Source: Arabidopsis thaliana | Lineage: Eukaryota; Streptophyta; Magnoliopsida; Brassicales; Brassicaceae | Assembly (NCBI RefSeq): GCF_000001735.4 | Contig: NC_003071.7 | Location: forward strand, 1,499,001-1,563,000 | DNA: 64,000 nt | Direction: 5' to 3' | Shown here: piece after piece, positions 26,321 to 37,974 of the stretch | How the letters are laid out: each line of letters starts with the position of its first letter | Numbering within the stretch: position 1 is the first letter of the stretch | The notes under the pieces: model-generated | Database searches by the model: none | The model's input: only the letters and a program-made list of their open reading frames with translations | What the model was told of the DNA's origin: nothing | Program-made: the position numbers and the translations under genes

Positions 26321-26337
26321 GTGAAATGGGTTGATTT
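26321..26337. repeat. Target-site duplication, left copy (17 bp)
   Basis: GTGAAATGGGTTGATTT occurs here and at 27748-27764 on either side of a poly(A)-tailed insertion. Its length is typical of target-primed reverse transcription. Confidence 0.9.
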
Positions 26338-27747
26338 TTTTTTTTTTTTTTTTTTTTTGTCAAACAAGATTTGTATTCATTCCATCAAATCCCCTAAGGG
26401 CAAGTTTACAAAGTCTTCAAAGATGAAACAGATTACAAAAATCTTAGAAAAGCATAAGCTAGCAACATAGGGAGATAACTTAAAAGGATAGGCCAATGAG
26501 AGTCGGAGACAGAGGCAAAGAAGCCACATACCACAAACGACTTCAAAGTGTGTCAATGACACTTCCACTAGCATGTCGAGGAAATACAAAGTAGTCACTA
26601 TCAAACAATGATAATGACGTTGAGAAGAAGTCCTTTGCCTCATGGTTCGTCGATGCGAAACGCAAAGAGGGCGTTGGGACAACAAGGTGAATATCCTGAA
26701 AGATACAGATAAATTCGGGTTTGATCTTGGGTTCCAATTACAGTGGGTTCGGAGAAAAGAGTTTGGAGAAACTTGGGTAATCACCGCTCGTTAATAACGG
26801 GATCATAATGCCCATCTTCTTTACTCTTGTAAAAACAATAGGGAGATCTCTGGCGATGCTAAGAAGCAATAGTGACTGAATGGATTCAATAAATAGATGC
26901 AGCATAGATGACAACTTGAAGAAATTACGGTAATCACCGCTCCGTGGAGGCGGGATCATAATGCCGCTCTTTTTCAAACTCTTACAACCATGGAAGAAGG
27001 ACCTAGGTGTTTCTAGTGGCAGGGTTCTCAAGTAAATCTTGCACCAACATAGCAAAAATGAGAGAGTATGCTCTAATTGACGTCCACAATCAAAAGATAA
27101 CATGAATCGGCTCAAAATTATACTAAGGGAGAGCAAGAAAAGGTTTGGACCAGACCTGGGCTTCTGCATAAAACGTTTTGCACCACCTATATTGCAAATG
27201 AGCCTCGAAGAAAATGAGAATGGGCCTAAGCCCACTTGGCAGATTAGGTCAAATCGGGAGACATCAAAAGCAATTAGGTCTGCGCCGCCGCTCACCTTCT
27301 CTTCCTTCACCGGAGTAAGCCTTGGCCGGAAACTCCCCAACAATAAGAATCCCGAGAGCTCGAAGACGAGGCAAGAGGGATTTGGTTGAATCGCAAGGGG
27401 AGGTGAAGAAGTAACTACCGGCGGCGAGATACGGTGGAAGAAGGTTTAAAGGGAGATCGAGGAAGAACCAGCGTCGATAGATCTGAGTATGATGGAGGAT
27501 GAAATGCCGTTCTCCACTTTAAGACGCTTGATTACACTAGATGATTGAGGAAACGGCCGCACAAGAGGGGAAACAGATAGCAATGTGAAATAGAGAGAAG
27601 CAGGGAAGGAAAAATCCCGACGCTGGCAAGCGTGGGCTACACCGGCGTCGGAGAAGGTGGTCAAGATAGGTTTCTCGATTATTGGACCAGAGAGCTATCA
27701 CAGAGCGTCTATTGCTTTTGACTTTAGTTTTTAAATTCAATAAAAGT
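26338..27747 (-). mobile_element. Non-LTR retroposon (Sadhu-like or LINE-derived), inserted in minus orientation
   Basis: About 1.4 kb bounded by a 17-bp duplication. It has a run of about 25 T at its left end, which is the poly(A) tail of a minus-strand element. No frame encodes reverse transcriptase or any long protein; the best is about 200 codons at 27343-26738 without a known domain. Size, tail and lack of coding fit a non-autonomous retroposon such as the Arabidopsis Sadhu class. The family assignment is inference. Confidence 0.75.
26775..26990. repeat. Internal duplication in the retroposon
   Basis: GGTAATCACCGCTC followed by CGGGATCATAATGCC occurs twice, starting at about 26778 and 26930, about 155 bp apart, with similar flanks. 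Confidence 0.85.
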
Positions 27748-27764
27748 GTGAAATGGGTTGATTT
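27748..27764. repeat. Target-site duplication, right copy (17 bp)
   Basis: Second copy of GTGAAATGGGTTGATTT, matching 26321-26337. Confidence 0.9.
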
Positions 27765-27878
27765 ATTATTGAATATTGATGTTGTATCTTCATACTTACT
27801 TTTAGTTTTAGTTGATGTATCAATAGCTTATATTGTTTGATAATAACACTTAGGATTGTCATTTGGTTCTTAAAACCA

Positions 27879-27980
27879 TGGGCCTGCCAGGTCCAATTAA
27901 GTATGGACAAGCCCAAAATGAAAGGATTTAATTTGGCCCAAAAACCATTTGGGTCCAACAACAATTAAAGGCTAGGGTTT
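27879..27980 (+). promoter_or_regulatory. Ribosomal-protein promoter: site II elements and a telo-box
   Basis: TGGGCC at 27879, AGCCCA at 27910 and GGCCCA at 27935 match site II (TGGGCY) elements, and TAGGGTTT at 27973 is a telo-box in reverse. This combination is well known in plant ribosomal-protein promoters and fits the RPS17 gene downstream. The leader exon probably ends near 28100 (CTCCG|GTGAGT), and a leader intron runs to the AG before the coding exon. Confidence 0.8.
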
Positions 27981-28907
27981 CAGTATATGGGGAAAATTTT
28001 GGAAACTCCAAAACCAAAATCGTCGCTCTCTGCCTCTCTCGCATCTCCAAATCGAAATCGCTCTCTGCCTCTCTTCGTCTCCGTCTCCATCTTTGTCTCC
28101 GGTGAGTATTGATAAATCCGATCTCTGACAACATTAGATTTCGATTGTAAGTTCTTTAGGTCTGTAGATTTTGAGTAATGGGTTTGACAACATTAGATTT
28201 ATATTGCCCACTCCCACTTGTTTGTGTTGATTAGATTGTCCCTAGAAGTCACTGTTTTTGCTCTACTTATCGCTCTTTCAATTACTGTAATGTTGAATTT
28301 GGGTTTCATCTACTAACTAAGATGAAATCAATTTGAGAAGACTAGTGGATAATAGTGAACACGTTTACATGACTTTTGACTTGATAGTTTGCTATTCTTG
28401 TTGTATCTGTGTGAATTGTTATAGGTTGCTTGATTTTGATGTTCATGTGTCAAATTTGATAATGTAGCTTTTGTATCTGATTAATTAAGATTCTAATGCA
28501 GTTGAGTTTTTGGTCTTAAGATTAGGCATTGTATATTATACCAACTTGTGAAGAGGTTCTGTTGTTTTCTGAATTTCTCTTATTTTGTGTTTCATTCACC
28601 AAAAGTGTGTCGTGAGTTAATATTCTTTTAGGCTGAATATAAATGTATGTATAAAATTTGGCTTATATTGTTTGATAAGAACACTAGACCTCTTTCAAGT
28701 TGAGCGTTATGTTGATGTATATTACTTGACTCATTTTCAATTCTCTTGACAATATTTGACATTGCATTTACATGTGGTTCCTGTGTTTGTTTAGTGTTCA
28801 ACCTGAATGTTGAAGTTTAAGACATAAATCATCTATACTTGGTTGTTTCTTGATTTTGAATCCTTAATAAGACATGGAATTTCTCTTCTCATCAGGTAAG
28901 TAACTGA

Positions 28908-29336
<429 letters not shown>

Positions 29337-29486
29337 GATGGACGATTGGCTCTCTTTTTTCACAGTTAGGGACAAGAAAGACTTGTGTGGTTGTTTATTG
29401 TTTCTTTTGATTATGTCTTAAACTCAATGTGAGACTCTTTCGTATTAATGGTTTTTGAGTTATGTGGAACCAAAATTGGAGTTCAA

Positions 29487-29620
29487 ACATTGATGATAGT
29501 CTCTTATCATATATCCTAGTTTTTGCAACCTGTTAATCCAGGAGGTGACGGAAAACACCAGAATGAAATGTGTCCCAACTTTGATGATAGTCTCTTATCA
29601 TACATCCTAGTTTTTGGCAC
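29487..29620. repeat. 36-bp direct repeat at the POT1-like gene's 3' end
   Basis: TTGATGATAGTCTCTTATCA with the following TCCTAGTTTTT occurs at about 29489 and 29581, same orientation, 92 bp apart. The right copy overlaps the last POT1-like exon remnant and the left copy lies outside it, so a small duplication happened at the truncation point. Confidence 0.85.
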
Positions 29621-30180
29621 ATAAGATTATAAAACAAAATGGTAAGAGATTCTTGTCGTAAGCAGAAAGGTGGGAAGTAGTTACTGAAAGAAACCTCAAG
29701 AAGTACTAACCTCATGATCTTTTCAACTAAACGATCATCCTGAGCGATATGATGAACCTTTGTAGAGCTGGTAACGTTGATTACCCAAGATCCTCTATCA
29801 ACTTCACAGAGTAAATGGTAAAGTTTCACCCAATCACCAGGTTTAACCCGATAAAAGAGATGACTGCTTAGATGAACTCTCAAGATCGTTCCAACGGTTG
29901 GAAAGCTGAGCAGTACATCTCTTGACAGTAAAGTATGAACAGAGAGACTGCTAAACATTGTACACCAAATAGAAGAAGAGTAAGCGTAGGATATGGAAAG
30001 CGTAGAGTCAAGCCTGAATGAATGACTCAGCTCAAAACAGATAATCTGAAGATTGAAAACTCTTTTCCTTGCTAGTTAATACTCACTTAGCCAGAATAGA
30101 TGCTGGGGGTGCATCAGTCCCGTCCCAAACAAAAACAGCGCTCGTATCTTCATCGGCATGGAGAATCTCCATCACAAGAA
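29540..30180 (-). pseudogene. POT1C: Downstream exon remnants of the POT1-like gene
   Basis: Three stretches resemble the second part of POT1 N-terminal OB folds. About 30180-30087 encodes ILHADEDTSAVFVWDGTD. About 29945-29710 encodes SVHTLLSRDVLLSFPTVGT and GDWVKLYHLLCEVDRGSWV. About 29600-29540 encodes LGHISFWCFPSPPGLT. Splice borders joining them are not all canonical by eye, and homology stops at about 29540, well before the C-terminal half of a full POT1. These exons are probably not translated with the upstream ones. Confidence 0.65.
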
Positions 30181-30330
30181 ACAGCAGAAAACAAGGTAGT
30201 ATCAGTCAACAAAACATAAAAGGTATACAGTTTGAGCCAAAAAAAGATTTGTAAGTAACAATGAAGTGCTTTCTCATGTTAATAGAGAGTATAGAGCATA
30301 TTACCCTACACACCAAATCAAAGCGTTTTC

Positions 30331-30954
30331 CTATCTACGGAGCAAGGTTTTGTTCTGTAAGATATACTCTGCATAGCTAAGTACCAAAACAGGAAATGAA
30401 AGCTTATTGGAACTACATTGGTAACAAACCAAATCCTCACCTTCGAACAAGGCAAAGGAAGAAACCCATCTACTACAAGCAGCGTTTACTCTTTTTCCAC
30501 TATCAAAAGTTTGCATCTACACAATAAAAATCCAAACTTTATTACCTCCTCCACAAAACACACAAGGAAAATGAAGACTCTTTGTGCCTTAATGCGAGTA
30601 AACAGAATCATGTCGTCGTGGTTCTTGATTTGAGGAAGTTGTTCAAGAGTCCTACTATATACATTAACAGTAAGTCCAGGACTTGGATACGTATCATCAA
30701 TTATCCGGAGAGTACAAATCCAATCTAAGAAAAAAATCCAACTTTCAGATTTTGGGTAAAATGTTAGAGCTTTCACAAAACAAATTATATGTATTTGAGT
30801 CAAATTTAGGGGGTTTAGGATAAGTACCATTGTTGCGACATTGTTTTGGTTCTCTTTGTTCAAGGACGATACCAATGAGACTGACTTCTTGGTTGATGAG
30901 TTTAATGGCGTCTTTGATTTTGATGAGCTTCGGACTGTCTCTCTTCTTCGCCAT
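30331..30954 (-). CDS. POT1C: Truncated protection-of-telomeres paralogue (POT1c)
   Basis: Exons 30954-30828, 30724-30588 and 30516-30331 join in phase to 149 residues forming about one OB fold. It starts MAKKRDSPKLIKIKDAIKLI, with the family stretches SLIGIVLEQRE, LRIIDDTYPSPGLTV and CYQCSSN. Full POT1 proteins of about 460 residues bind telomeric single-stranded DNA or telomerase; this one stops soon after CYQCSSN. The second intron appears to begin with GC (30587-30586) instead of GT. A GT alternative slightly downstream would add residues. The gene matches At2g04395, described as a young POT1 duplicate. It may be expressed poorly or not at all. Confidence 0.75.
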
Positions 30955-30959
30955 CTCCC

Positions 30960-31905
30960 GGCTTTGCTACAACGTTTTCAAGTATTATCCTGACGTCATT
31001 AGACAGTGATAATATGGTGAAAATGACCATTTGATTTCGGGAAACATGTCATTATTTTTTTTTGTCAATATATGTCATTTCATAACTTAACTTTAAAGAT
31101 GTTTTATACATCAACTTAACGTATGGTTATTTATATATATGAACTAAATGTTAACTAATGATTTGAAACATGAGAATGTGCAGAAAAGACATATCACTAT
31201 CTAGGTATAAACATTTGGATTTATTTGAATTAGAATAATTCGGGTTGGAGAATTTTCGGATTTTATGATTATTCTATTTGTTTTTGGTTAGGAAAGGTGA
31301 CGAATTTTGATCATTTTCCTTCGGTTTTCAAAGAAAAAAAAAACAAAAAAAAATAGTCATAAATAAAAATTAGTTTAACCTTACTAAATTTTGTCTAAAA
31401 TTTGCAAAAAACAAATTATATATAATTTTAATAAATATAACTAAATTTTTCTTGATATCAAATTATTTAAGATATGTTATTTAAAATATGTTATTTGTTA
31501 TAAAATTATAGCTAAATATAACTAAATGCACCGAATTACATTTAGTTATTAATTGTTTTCTTAGCTTTTTCAATCTCGTAAAATTGTTCCATTAATTTTT
31601 GTTTTTTTCAAGTTTGAATTAACTACGTAAATTAGGTTTGGAGAAAGCAAAATTAGAATACTTTTGTAATCGAATGTCTTTGAAGATTTATAGAACAAAA
31701 GAAATTGAGCAAAATTATTACATGTTCCCTAGATGAGTGTCAGGAACTTGGTATATATGGAGTTTAGAAGTAAGGTTAAGAAAAAGGTTGGCTTCGAGGA
31801 ACTGGAGTGCATTTAAGTGGATGAACCGTGCATAAGGTACTATACAAGAAGTTTTGAAGGGAGAACTTTTGAAGGAATGAACTAAGGAATGAACTTTTGA
31901 AGGAA
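30960..31905. other. Intergenic DNA between POT1-like and IGPS genes
   Basis: Very AT-rich with no coding content. The region serves as the shared upstream of the divergent POT1-like and IGPS genes. A short imperfect tandem repeat built on GAATGAACTTTTGAAGGAAT lies at about 31870-31905. Confidence 0.5.
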
Positions 31906-32021
31906 TTTGAACTCTTCCTAACCAAAGTATAGAAGACTTCCTAACCAAAGTAGTGTAGTAAACGAAAAACAATCAAAATGTGACAAATCAAAGGTAAAGA
32001 CTAGACCAGTCTCTGCTCAAC
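31906..32021. repeat. Duplicate of upstream region, copy 2 (IGPS promoter)
   Basis: Matches 24652-24767 in the same orientation, ending about 190 bp before the IGPS start codon. A probable TATA element (CTATATAAAC) lies after it at about 32119. Confidence 0.9.
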
Positions 32022-32207
32022 TGTATTTTTCACCAACCATTGCAAAAAAAAATCGCCGTCTTACTATTAACCCACGTGTTAATCACACCAACTACCAAAA
32101 ATATTCATAATCCAACTTCTATATAAACTTTTGTTTGACCATAAATTACAAAAACCATTTGAATTTTCTTTCTTCTTCAAAAGTTCGAAACTTTTTTTTT
32201 TCCGGCA

Positions 32208-34578
32208 ATGGAGGGACTAGTTCCGGTACAGAGACTTCCAATTAAAGTGGCTTCACCTTCTCTGTATCGGTGTAACAATTCTGTCTCAATCAGACGTTCA
32301 ATTTCAGGTTTTGCCATGGACAGGAAGATAAACTTTAGGGCTCCGTCGCAATTCTCGATCCGAGCTCAACAGGTGCGACCAAATTTTTCTCCTTTTTTGG
32401 ATTCTATGAACACCCTCCATTAAAGTTCGAGTCTTTCGTTTGATTCTGTGTGATTTATGTTGTCCACGGTTGTTAGATTGAACTTTGTGATTGCCTTGAG
32501 TCTAAAACCCTATCTGGAACAAAATTGGGGGTTTCTGATTATAATGTTATCAATCTGTTGCTGAAAGTGTTTGCCTTTTTGTTTTGGATAAGTCGGATTT
32601 GAAGGAAAGCTTAGCTGTGTCTTCTTCATCAGTAGAGGATAAAGGAAATGTTCTTAGAATCAAGGAATGGGAAGTAGAGATGTATCAGGAGGAATTAGCT
32701 ATTAGTCAAGGTATTAGGATAAGGAGAAAACCACCAAGTAAGGCTCCTTTGGGATACTCTGGACCATTTGAGTTGAGATTGCATAACAATGATGCTGATT
32801 CTCCTCGTAATATCTTGGAGGAGATCACATGGTACAAAGACGTAGAAGTTTCCCGGGTAAAGACTTTCTTTTTACAAGACTTTTCTTTTCAGAGCTTTGT
32901 GTGAGTTTTTCTTAATGGTGGTTGTCTTTTGGTTCTTCAGATGAAGGAGCTAAATCCGCTTGACGTGCTGAAGAAAGCTGTAGAGGATGCTCCTCCTACT
33001 AGGGATTTTGTTGGGGCTCTTAGGATGGCTCATAAAAGAACTGGCTTCCCTGGCTTGATAGCTGAGGTTAAGAAGGCTTCTCCAAGTAGAGGAATCTTAA
33101 AAGAGAATTTTGACCCGGTATGTTATACTGGTTTCTGTTTCTTTCCTTTATGACTTTAGATCGTGTTCTCGAATTGAGTTAGTGGACTCTGATTAAGCGA
33201 GTAAAGGTTGATTCTTCAATGGATAAAAGATTGGAACATTGAGCATTGTAGTCTTTGGCCTTGGGAAATAGATCAACATTTTTCTTTTTATTGTGAACAG
33301 TTTCCAATATGATTTGCTATTGTTCTTTTATCTAAACCCGCAAGGTGTTCATGATTCCTCTGGCTGTGATGTTAATGCTTATCGTCTTACAGGTCGAGAT
33401 TGCTCAAGCTTATGAAAAAGGCGGAGCAGCATGCCTCAGCGTTTTGACAGACCAGAAGTATTTCCAGGTTCACTTGTGTATTCAGTTGCAGATATCTTAC
33501 TCACATTTTCAACAAGTTTTTAACATTTGTAGTTCTTATCTTGATGTTGTTCAACAGGGAGGCTTTGAAAACTTGGAAGCAATAAGGAGCGCTGGTGTGA
33601 AGGTATTTTCTTAACAAATTCTGGTGCTTTTGGTGCGTTATTATCAAAACACTTTGTGTAATCCATGTTTTTCAAATTATTGCAGTGTCCACTATTATGC
33701 AAAGAGTTTGTTGTAGATCCATGGCAGATCTACTATGCTCGGACTAAAGGCGCAGATGCAGTACTGCTTATTGCTGCTGTATTGGCTGACCTAGAAATAA
33801 CCTTCTTGCTTAAGATTTGCAAGAAGCTTAGCTTGGCTGCCCTTGTTGAGGTCTCTTTCAATTAGATGACAAATTATGCAAGTTGAAATTTAGTATTTTT
33901 TTGTTTCACTCTTAATATATTTGACTTTCAATTAGGTACATGATGAGAGAGAGATGGGTCGTGTACTTGGAATAGAAGGAATCGAGCTTGTTGGCATCAA
34001 TAACCGAAGTCTTGGTAATATAGCTTTTGTATATATCGCTAGTTCTCATATCTCTGGTTCTAGAATGACTTCATGGGGATGTGAGTTTTGTTGTGGACAG
34101 TTTAGTTCAGTTGAGGAGTCTCACAAATCTTACATTTTTGTGTCACAGAAACATTTGAAGTGGACATCAGTAATACAAAGAAGCTTCTTGAAGGAGAGCA
34201 TGGTAGACAAATCCGTGAGAGAGACATGATTGTAAGTACTTCCACTTTCCATTCTTCAACTGGTGTCTGTCATTTACTGGAATATAATCTTGAGTCCTGA
34301 CCATGATGAATCTTGTTGTGTGGGTTAAGGTGGTTGGCGAATCTGGTCTGTTTACACCAGATGACATTGCCTATGTACAAGCAGCCGGAGTCAAAGCAGT
34401 AAGCTTTCACAACCATCAAAACCTCTGCAAACATTAATCAGATGAATGATTCGCTGTGATACTGATGTGTGAGCTTATTTTAATATTACAGGTTTTGGTT
34501 GGAGAATCCATTGTGAAGCAGAACGACCCTGAGAAAGGAATAGCTGGACTTTTTGGCAGGAACATTTCTCATACTTAG
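32208..34578 (+). CDS. IGPS: Indole-3-glycerol-phosphate synthase, plastidic
   Basis: Ten exons (32208-32372, 32593-32856, 32941-33117, 33393-33467, 33558-33602, 33686-33850, 33936-34014, 34149-34231, 34330-34398, 34492-34578) join to 402 residues. It closes the indole ring in tryptophan synthesis, converting CdRP to indole-3-glycerol phosphate, in the plastid. The first about 55 residues look like a transit peptide (basic, Ser-rich). The TIM-barrel motifs are present: [24 protein letters not shown] with the catalytic lysine, LVEVHDE, GINNRSL, VVGESG and the C-terminal VGES phosphate site. All are intact. It matches At2g04400. Confidence 0.97.
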
Positions 34579-35011
34579 AGACCATATCATAATACATCTC
34601 CAAATACGTTTCCTAGTACATTTGTTTTGTATCTTGCTCTGTGAGTATTGAGGAAAGACTAGAAAGGTTTGTTGGTTCTGATGTTTAAGACATTTTCAAA
34701 AAACCATCGAATAAACTGAATCGAAATCGATTTACAGAAGTTTCCATGGAACCAAAATCAACAGAGAGATAGCAATATTTAAGTTGTCATTAACTCACAA
34801 GTGAAGAATACAACCCATCACACCAATACATAGAGAACGACATTGTTGTTATCTAGATACATTCAACCTTGCACAACAACCGGAGTCACTAAACACACCA
34901 CTCGAAAATCCAAAAGTGACTGTCATGGCTTATCAGACAAGCTCCAGTCTTCTTGATGCAGTATGATTTTAGATATAGATAAAAGACCTTCCAAGGCAAA
35001 CACCTCTCCAC
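34579..35011. other. Convergent 3' regions of IGPS and the NOI gene
   Basis: Tail-to-tail gap with probable 3' UTRs. No other gene is seen. Confidence 0.6.
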
Positions 35012-36040
35012 TTATTCTGCGCGTATACAGCAAAACCATTTTTTCTGCAAATCATGCAAGAAACAGTATAAGACATCCATAATATGATTAAAAGAAGAGG
35101 AAGAAGAAGAAGAAGAGATGCTGCGACTCACGGCGGGTTTCTCAAGAACTTCCCCATTTTTATTATATCCAGGTTCATCTTTCCCTGGTGAGTCAGATTT
35201 TCCACCTCCTTTCTTCTCGTTTCTAGCTTTGTTGAAGATAACAGTAAACCCCTCAGCTGATGAAGGGTCATTAACATCCCATTCGCCAAACTTCGGCAAC
35301 GGGCGGCCCTTGTCCTAGACACAATCCAAACATTTCAATTCACCCGAGTGAGTTCTAAAAGATGATACTCAAGGTTGTCTTCTATGATTAAACTGTATCT
35401 ATGTCCAACACAATAACTCGTAACAAAACATATACATGCAAAAGTTTCAGTAAAGCAAGAAGCTATATATGCAAAAGTATTGAAATCCAGAAGATGATAT
35501 GCAAAGACAACAACTACACCATTCTTCTCATTAGCCCTATCCACTGTTCAAGATGTTACTAAGACTTTCTCTTTGTCTATTCACTAATTTAGAATTAGCC
35601 AATTACAAGAGCAGAGCCATTATGAAAGATTAAAAACCAACACTTTCTCAACACCAAAATCTTGAAACTAAAAGTATTGATTTTTCCAACAGTAACTGAA
35701 AATCTATACAAAACATATAAACTTTTGTAAGATCAAGACAAGGAAGCTCCATTTCCTACAAGCAAAAACCAAGTCAAAATATTTCACATACGAATAAATC
35801 CAAAAGAATAAAGGACCACAAAGAAAAAACGAGAGAAATGATCAATCTCGAAGCAAATCCAGGCGAACAACCAAAAGAAAAGAATCAAACTTTAACAATT
35901 CCACCAAAAATAAGAAACCACAGAAACATCAAAATCAAAAGATGTGAAACTAGAAACAGAAGAAACAGGAAATATCAAGATTCATAGATTGAACAAGATG
36001 GAGACAAAAAGAGAGGGAGGGAGAGAGATCGTACTGCCAT
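35012..36040 (-). CDS. RIN4/NOI-domain small protein
   Basis: Three coding exons on the minus strand: 36040-36035 (only ATG GCA), 35314-35132 and 35044-35012, giving 73 residues. It carries the NOI core [20 protein letters not shown] and ends WFCCIRAE; the paired cysteines near the end are the usual acylation site of RIN4-like proteins, suggesting a plasma-membrane location. NOI domains in RIN4 are targets of bacterial effector cleavage; whether this protein is a target is unknown. The tiny first coding exon is inferred from a GT donor right after ATGGCA and the canonical acceptor TCTAG. It matches At2g04410. Confidence 0.85.
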
Positions 36041-36262
36041 GGATTAAGGAAGAGCTGAGATGCGTTGTGGTGGTGGTCGTCGTCTCCTTCCTCTGGTTTC
36101 CTCCTTTCAGCTTTTGTTTTATCTTTTTTGGTGAAATTTTGGGGATTAGGCGAAAATGTAGGAGCCATGATATTTTGGGCCTTAATGGGCCCGTTATGTC
36201 TTTTTTTTTTGCTATTTTGTTTTGAACGTTTCAACAGTGAAGTAAACCATTCTTTTATCTAT

Positions 36263-36275
36263 AAACCTGGGGAAA
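36263..36275. repeat. Target-site duplication of the LINE, left copy
   Basis: AAACCTGGGGAAA occurs here and at 37260-37272, bracketing the LINE fragment and its A-tail. Confidence 0.88.
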
Positions 36276-37259
36276 CATTTCTTATGGAAGATTTGTTCTG
36301 AGGCTTTAGCAACGGGAGATAATCTTCGTCGCAGACACATCAACAACCATTCTATATGTCGCAGATGCTGTCAGGATGAGGAAACGTCACAGCATTTATT
36401 TTTTGATTGTTTTTATGCTCAACAGGTTTGGCGCGCATCGGGCATTCCCCATCATATTCTAACAAGCGTTGGTGCATCGGTAGAGACAAAGTTGGAGATC
36501 ATTCTATCAAGAATTTTGGCTAAAAATCAACCGCAACTATCTCAACTTGCACTTTGGATTATGTGGAGACTTTGGAGGAGTAGAAACCAGCTTGTTTTTC
36601 AGCACCAGAATTTATCTTGGCAAAGTACACTAAAGCGAGCAAAGGATGACGTACAAGAATGGGAGAATGCGCAAGAATATATCCAAAGTCTGAATCATTA
36701 CACAGTAAGAGAAGGCTGCAACAATCGGGAATCGACACATCAGAAATGGGAACAACCACCAATGGGATGGATTAAATGCAACTATGATGGCTCTTTCAAT
36801 TACCGCACACAACAAACAAACTCAGGATGGCTAATCAGAGACGACAAAGGATTCTATAAAGGAGCAGCACAAGCAGTTGGAGGAACAATGAATAATGCTT
36901 TGGAAAGTGAACTCCAAGCTTTGGTCATGGCCATGCAGCATACTTGGAGTCAAGGGTACCGTAAAGTCATCTTTGAAGGTGATAGCAAACAGGTGGAAGA
37001 ACTACTGAACAGAAAACAAATGCATTTTGGAGCTTTTAATTGGATACGTGAAGCTTGGTCATGGAGCAAACGTTTTGAAGAAGTTATTTTCAGTTGGACG
37101 CCGAGAACGAACAACCAACCGGCTGATATGCTTGCAAAATCTCATCTGCCACAAGACACTTCCTTTATTTATCATTACTTTGTACCAAATTTTATCACAA
37201 ACGCCCTACACTGTAATCACTATTAATCATATCAATTGAAAGAAATTGTTAAAAAAAAA
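36276..37259 (+). mobile_element. 5'-truncated LINE retrotransposon
   Basis: A 0.98-kb insertion with a 13-bp target duplication and an A-run at its 3' end (from about 37251). It keeps only the end of ORF2: a zf-RVT-like cysteine segment (about 36282-36450, CRRCCQDEETSQHLFFDCF) and an RNase H domain. The break at the 5' side is the usual result of incomplete reverse transcription. It lies about 240 bp upstream of the start codon of the NOI gene. Confidence 0.9.
36282..37226 (+). pseudogene. LINE ORF2 C-terminal fragment with intact RNase H domain
   Basis: One frame is open from the left edge of the insertion to the stop at 37226, about 314 codons. RNase H acidic residues appear in order: YDGS, ESELQAL, FEGDSK and ADMLAK. 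There is no start codon of its own and no reverse transcriptase part, so it is a fragment, but it has not accumulated stops, suggesting a recent insertion. Confidence 0.85.
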
Positions 37260-37272
37260 AAACCTGGGGAAA
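37260..37272. repeat. Target-site duplication of the LINE, right copy
   Basis: Second AAACCTGGGGAAA, matching 36263-36275. Confidence 0.88.
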
Positions 37273-37700
37273 TAAACCAAACCGAACTTACGGAACCGAA
37301 ACCGAAGAATTAAACCGAATCGAACCGAACCGAAAATTTGAAATAACCGAATGGATAGTAAATTCTATAACCGAAAGAACCGAAACCGAATCGGTACCAA
37401 ATTGAATTATTTCGGGTAATCAAAAATATCGGAAATATAATTATATTTTTAAAATATTAGTTATTTTTATACTAAATAATTAAAATACTTGAAAATATAT
37501 ATAAAATAATAAAAATACTTAAAAATAACTGAAATATCGAAAAATATACAAAGCAAAATAATCGAATGGATACTAAATATTTAAACCGAAAGAACCGGAA
37601 CCGAACCAACATTTCAAAATAACCGAATGGATTAAACATTAGAACCAAAAGAATCGATAACCTAATAGAAACCAAAACCGAATGAATAACCTAACGCCCA
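37273..37700. repeat. AACCGAA-rich low-complexity tract
   Basis: Dense ACCGAA words alternate with AT-rich DNA over about 400 bp. Similar CCGAA/TTCGG tracts lie at 6280-6320, 22080-22200, 39320-39540 and 43920-44000. They look like a dispersed repeat family and not genes. Confidence 0.6.
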
Positions 37701-37974
37701 TAACTACTTATATCTCTCTCTCGTCTCGCCGTTTTTTTCCCAAAATCGGTTATTTTTGTTTTCTTTTATCCCAAATTCGAAATAACGGTTAACCGAAATA
37801 ACCAATCGGTTCAGTGCGAAGAATAAATCTGAGAATGTTTGGCACAAAAGAGAAGACTTTTGATCTGTGGAGATTGCAGTGAGAATAAGTAATGATAATG
37901 GATATAAAATTTGATTAGTGTAGAACTTGGATGAGATATTGTCGATCATAATATTTGAATATATATTTTTGAAT

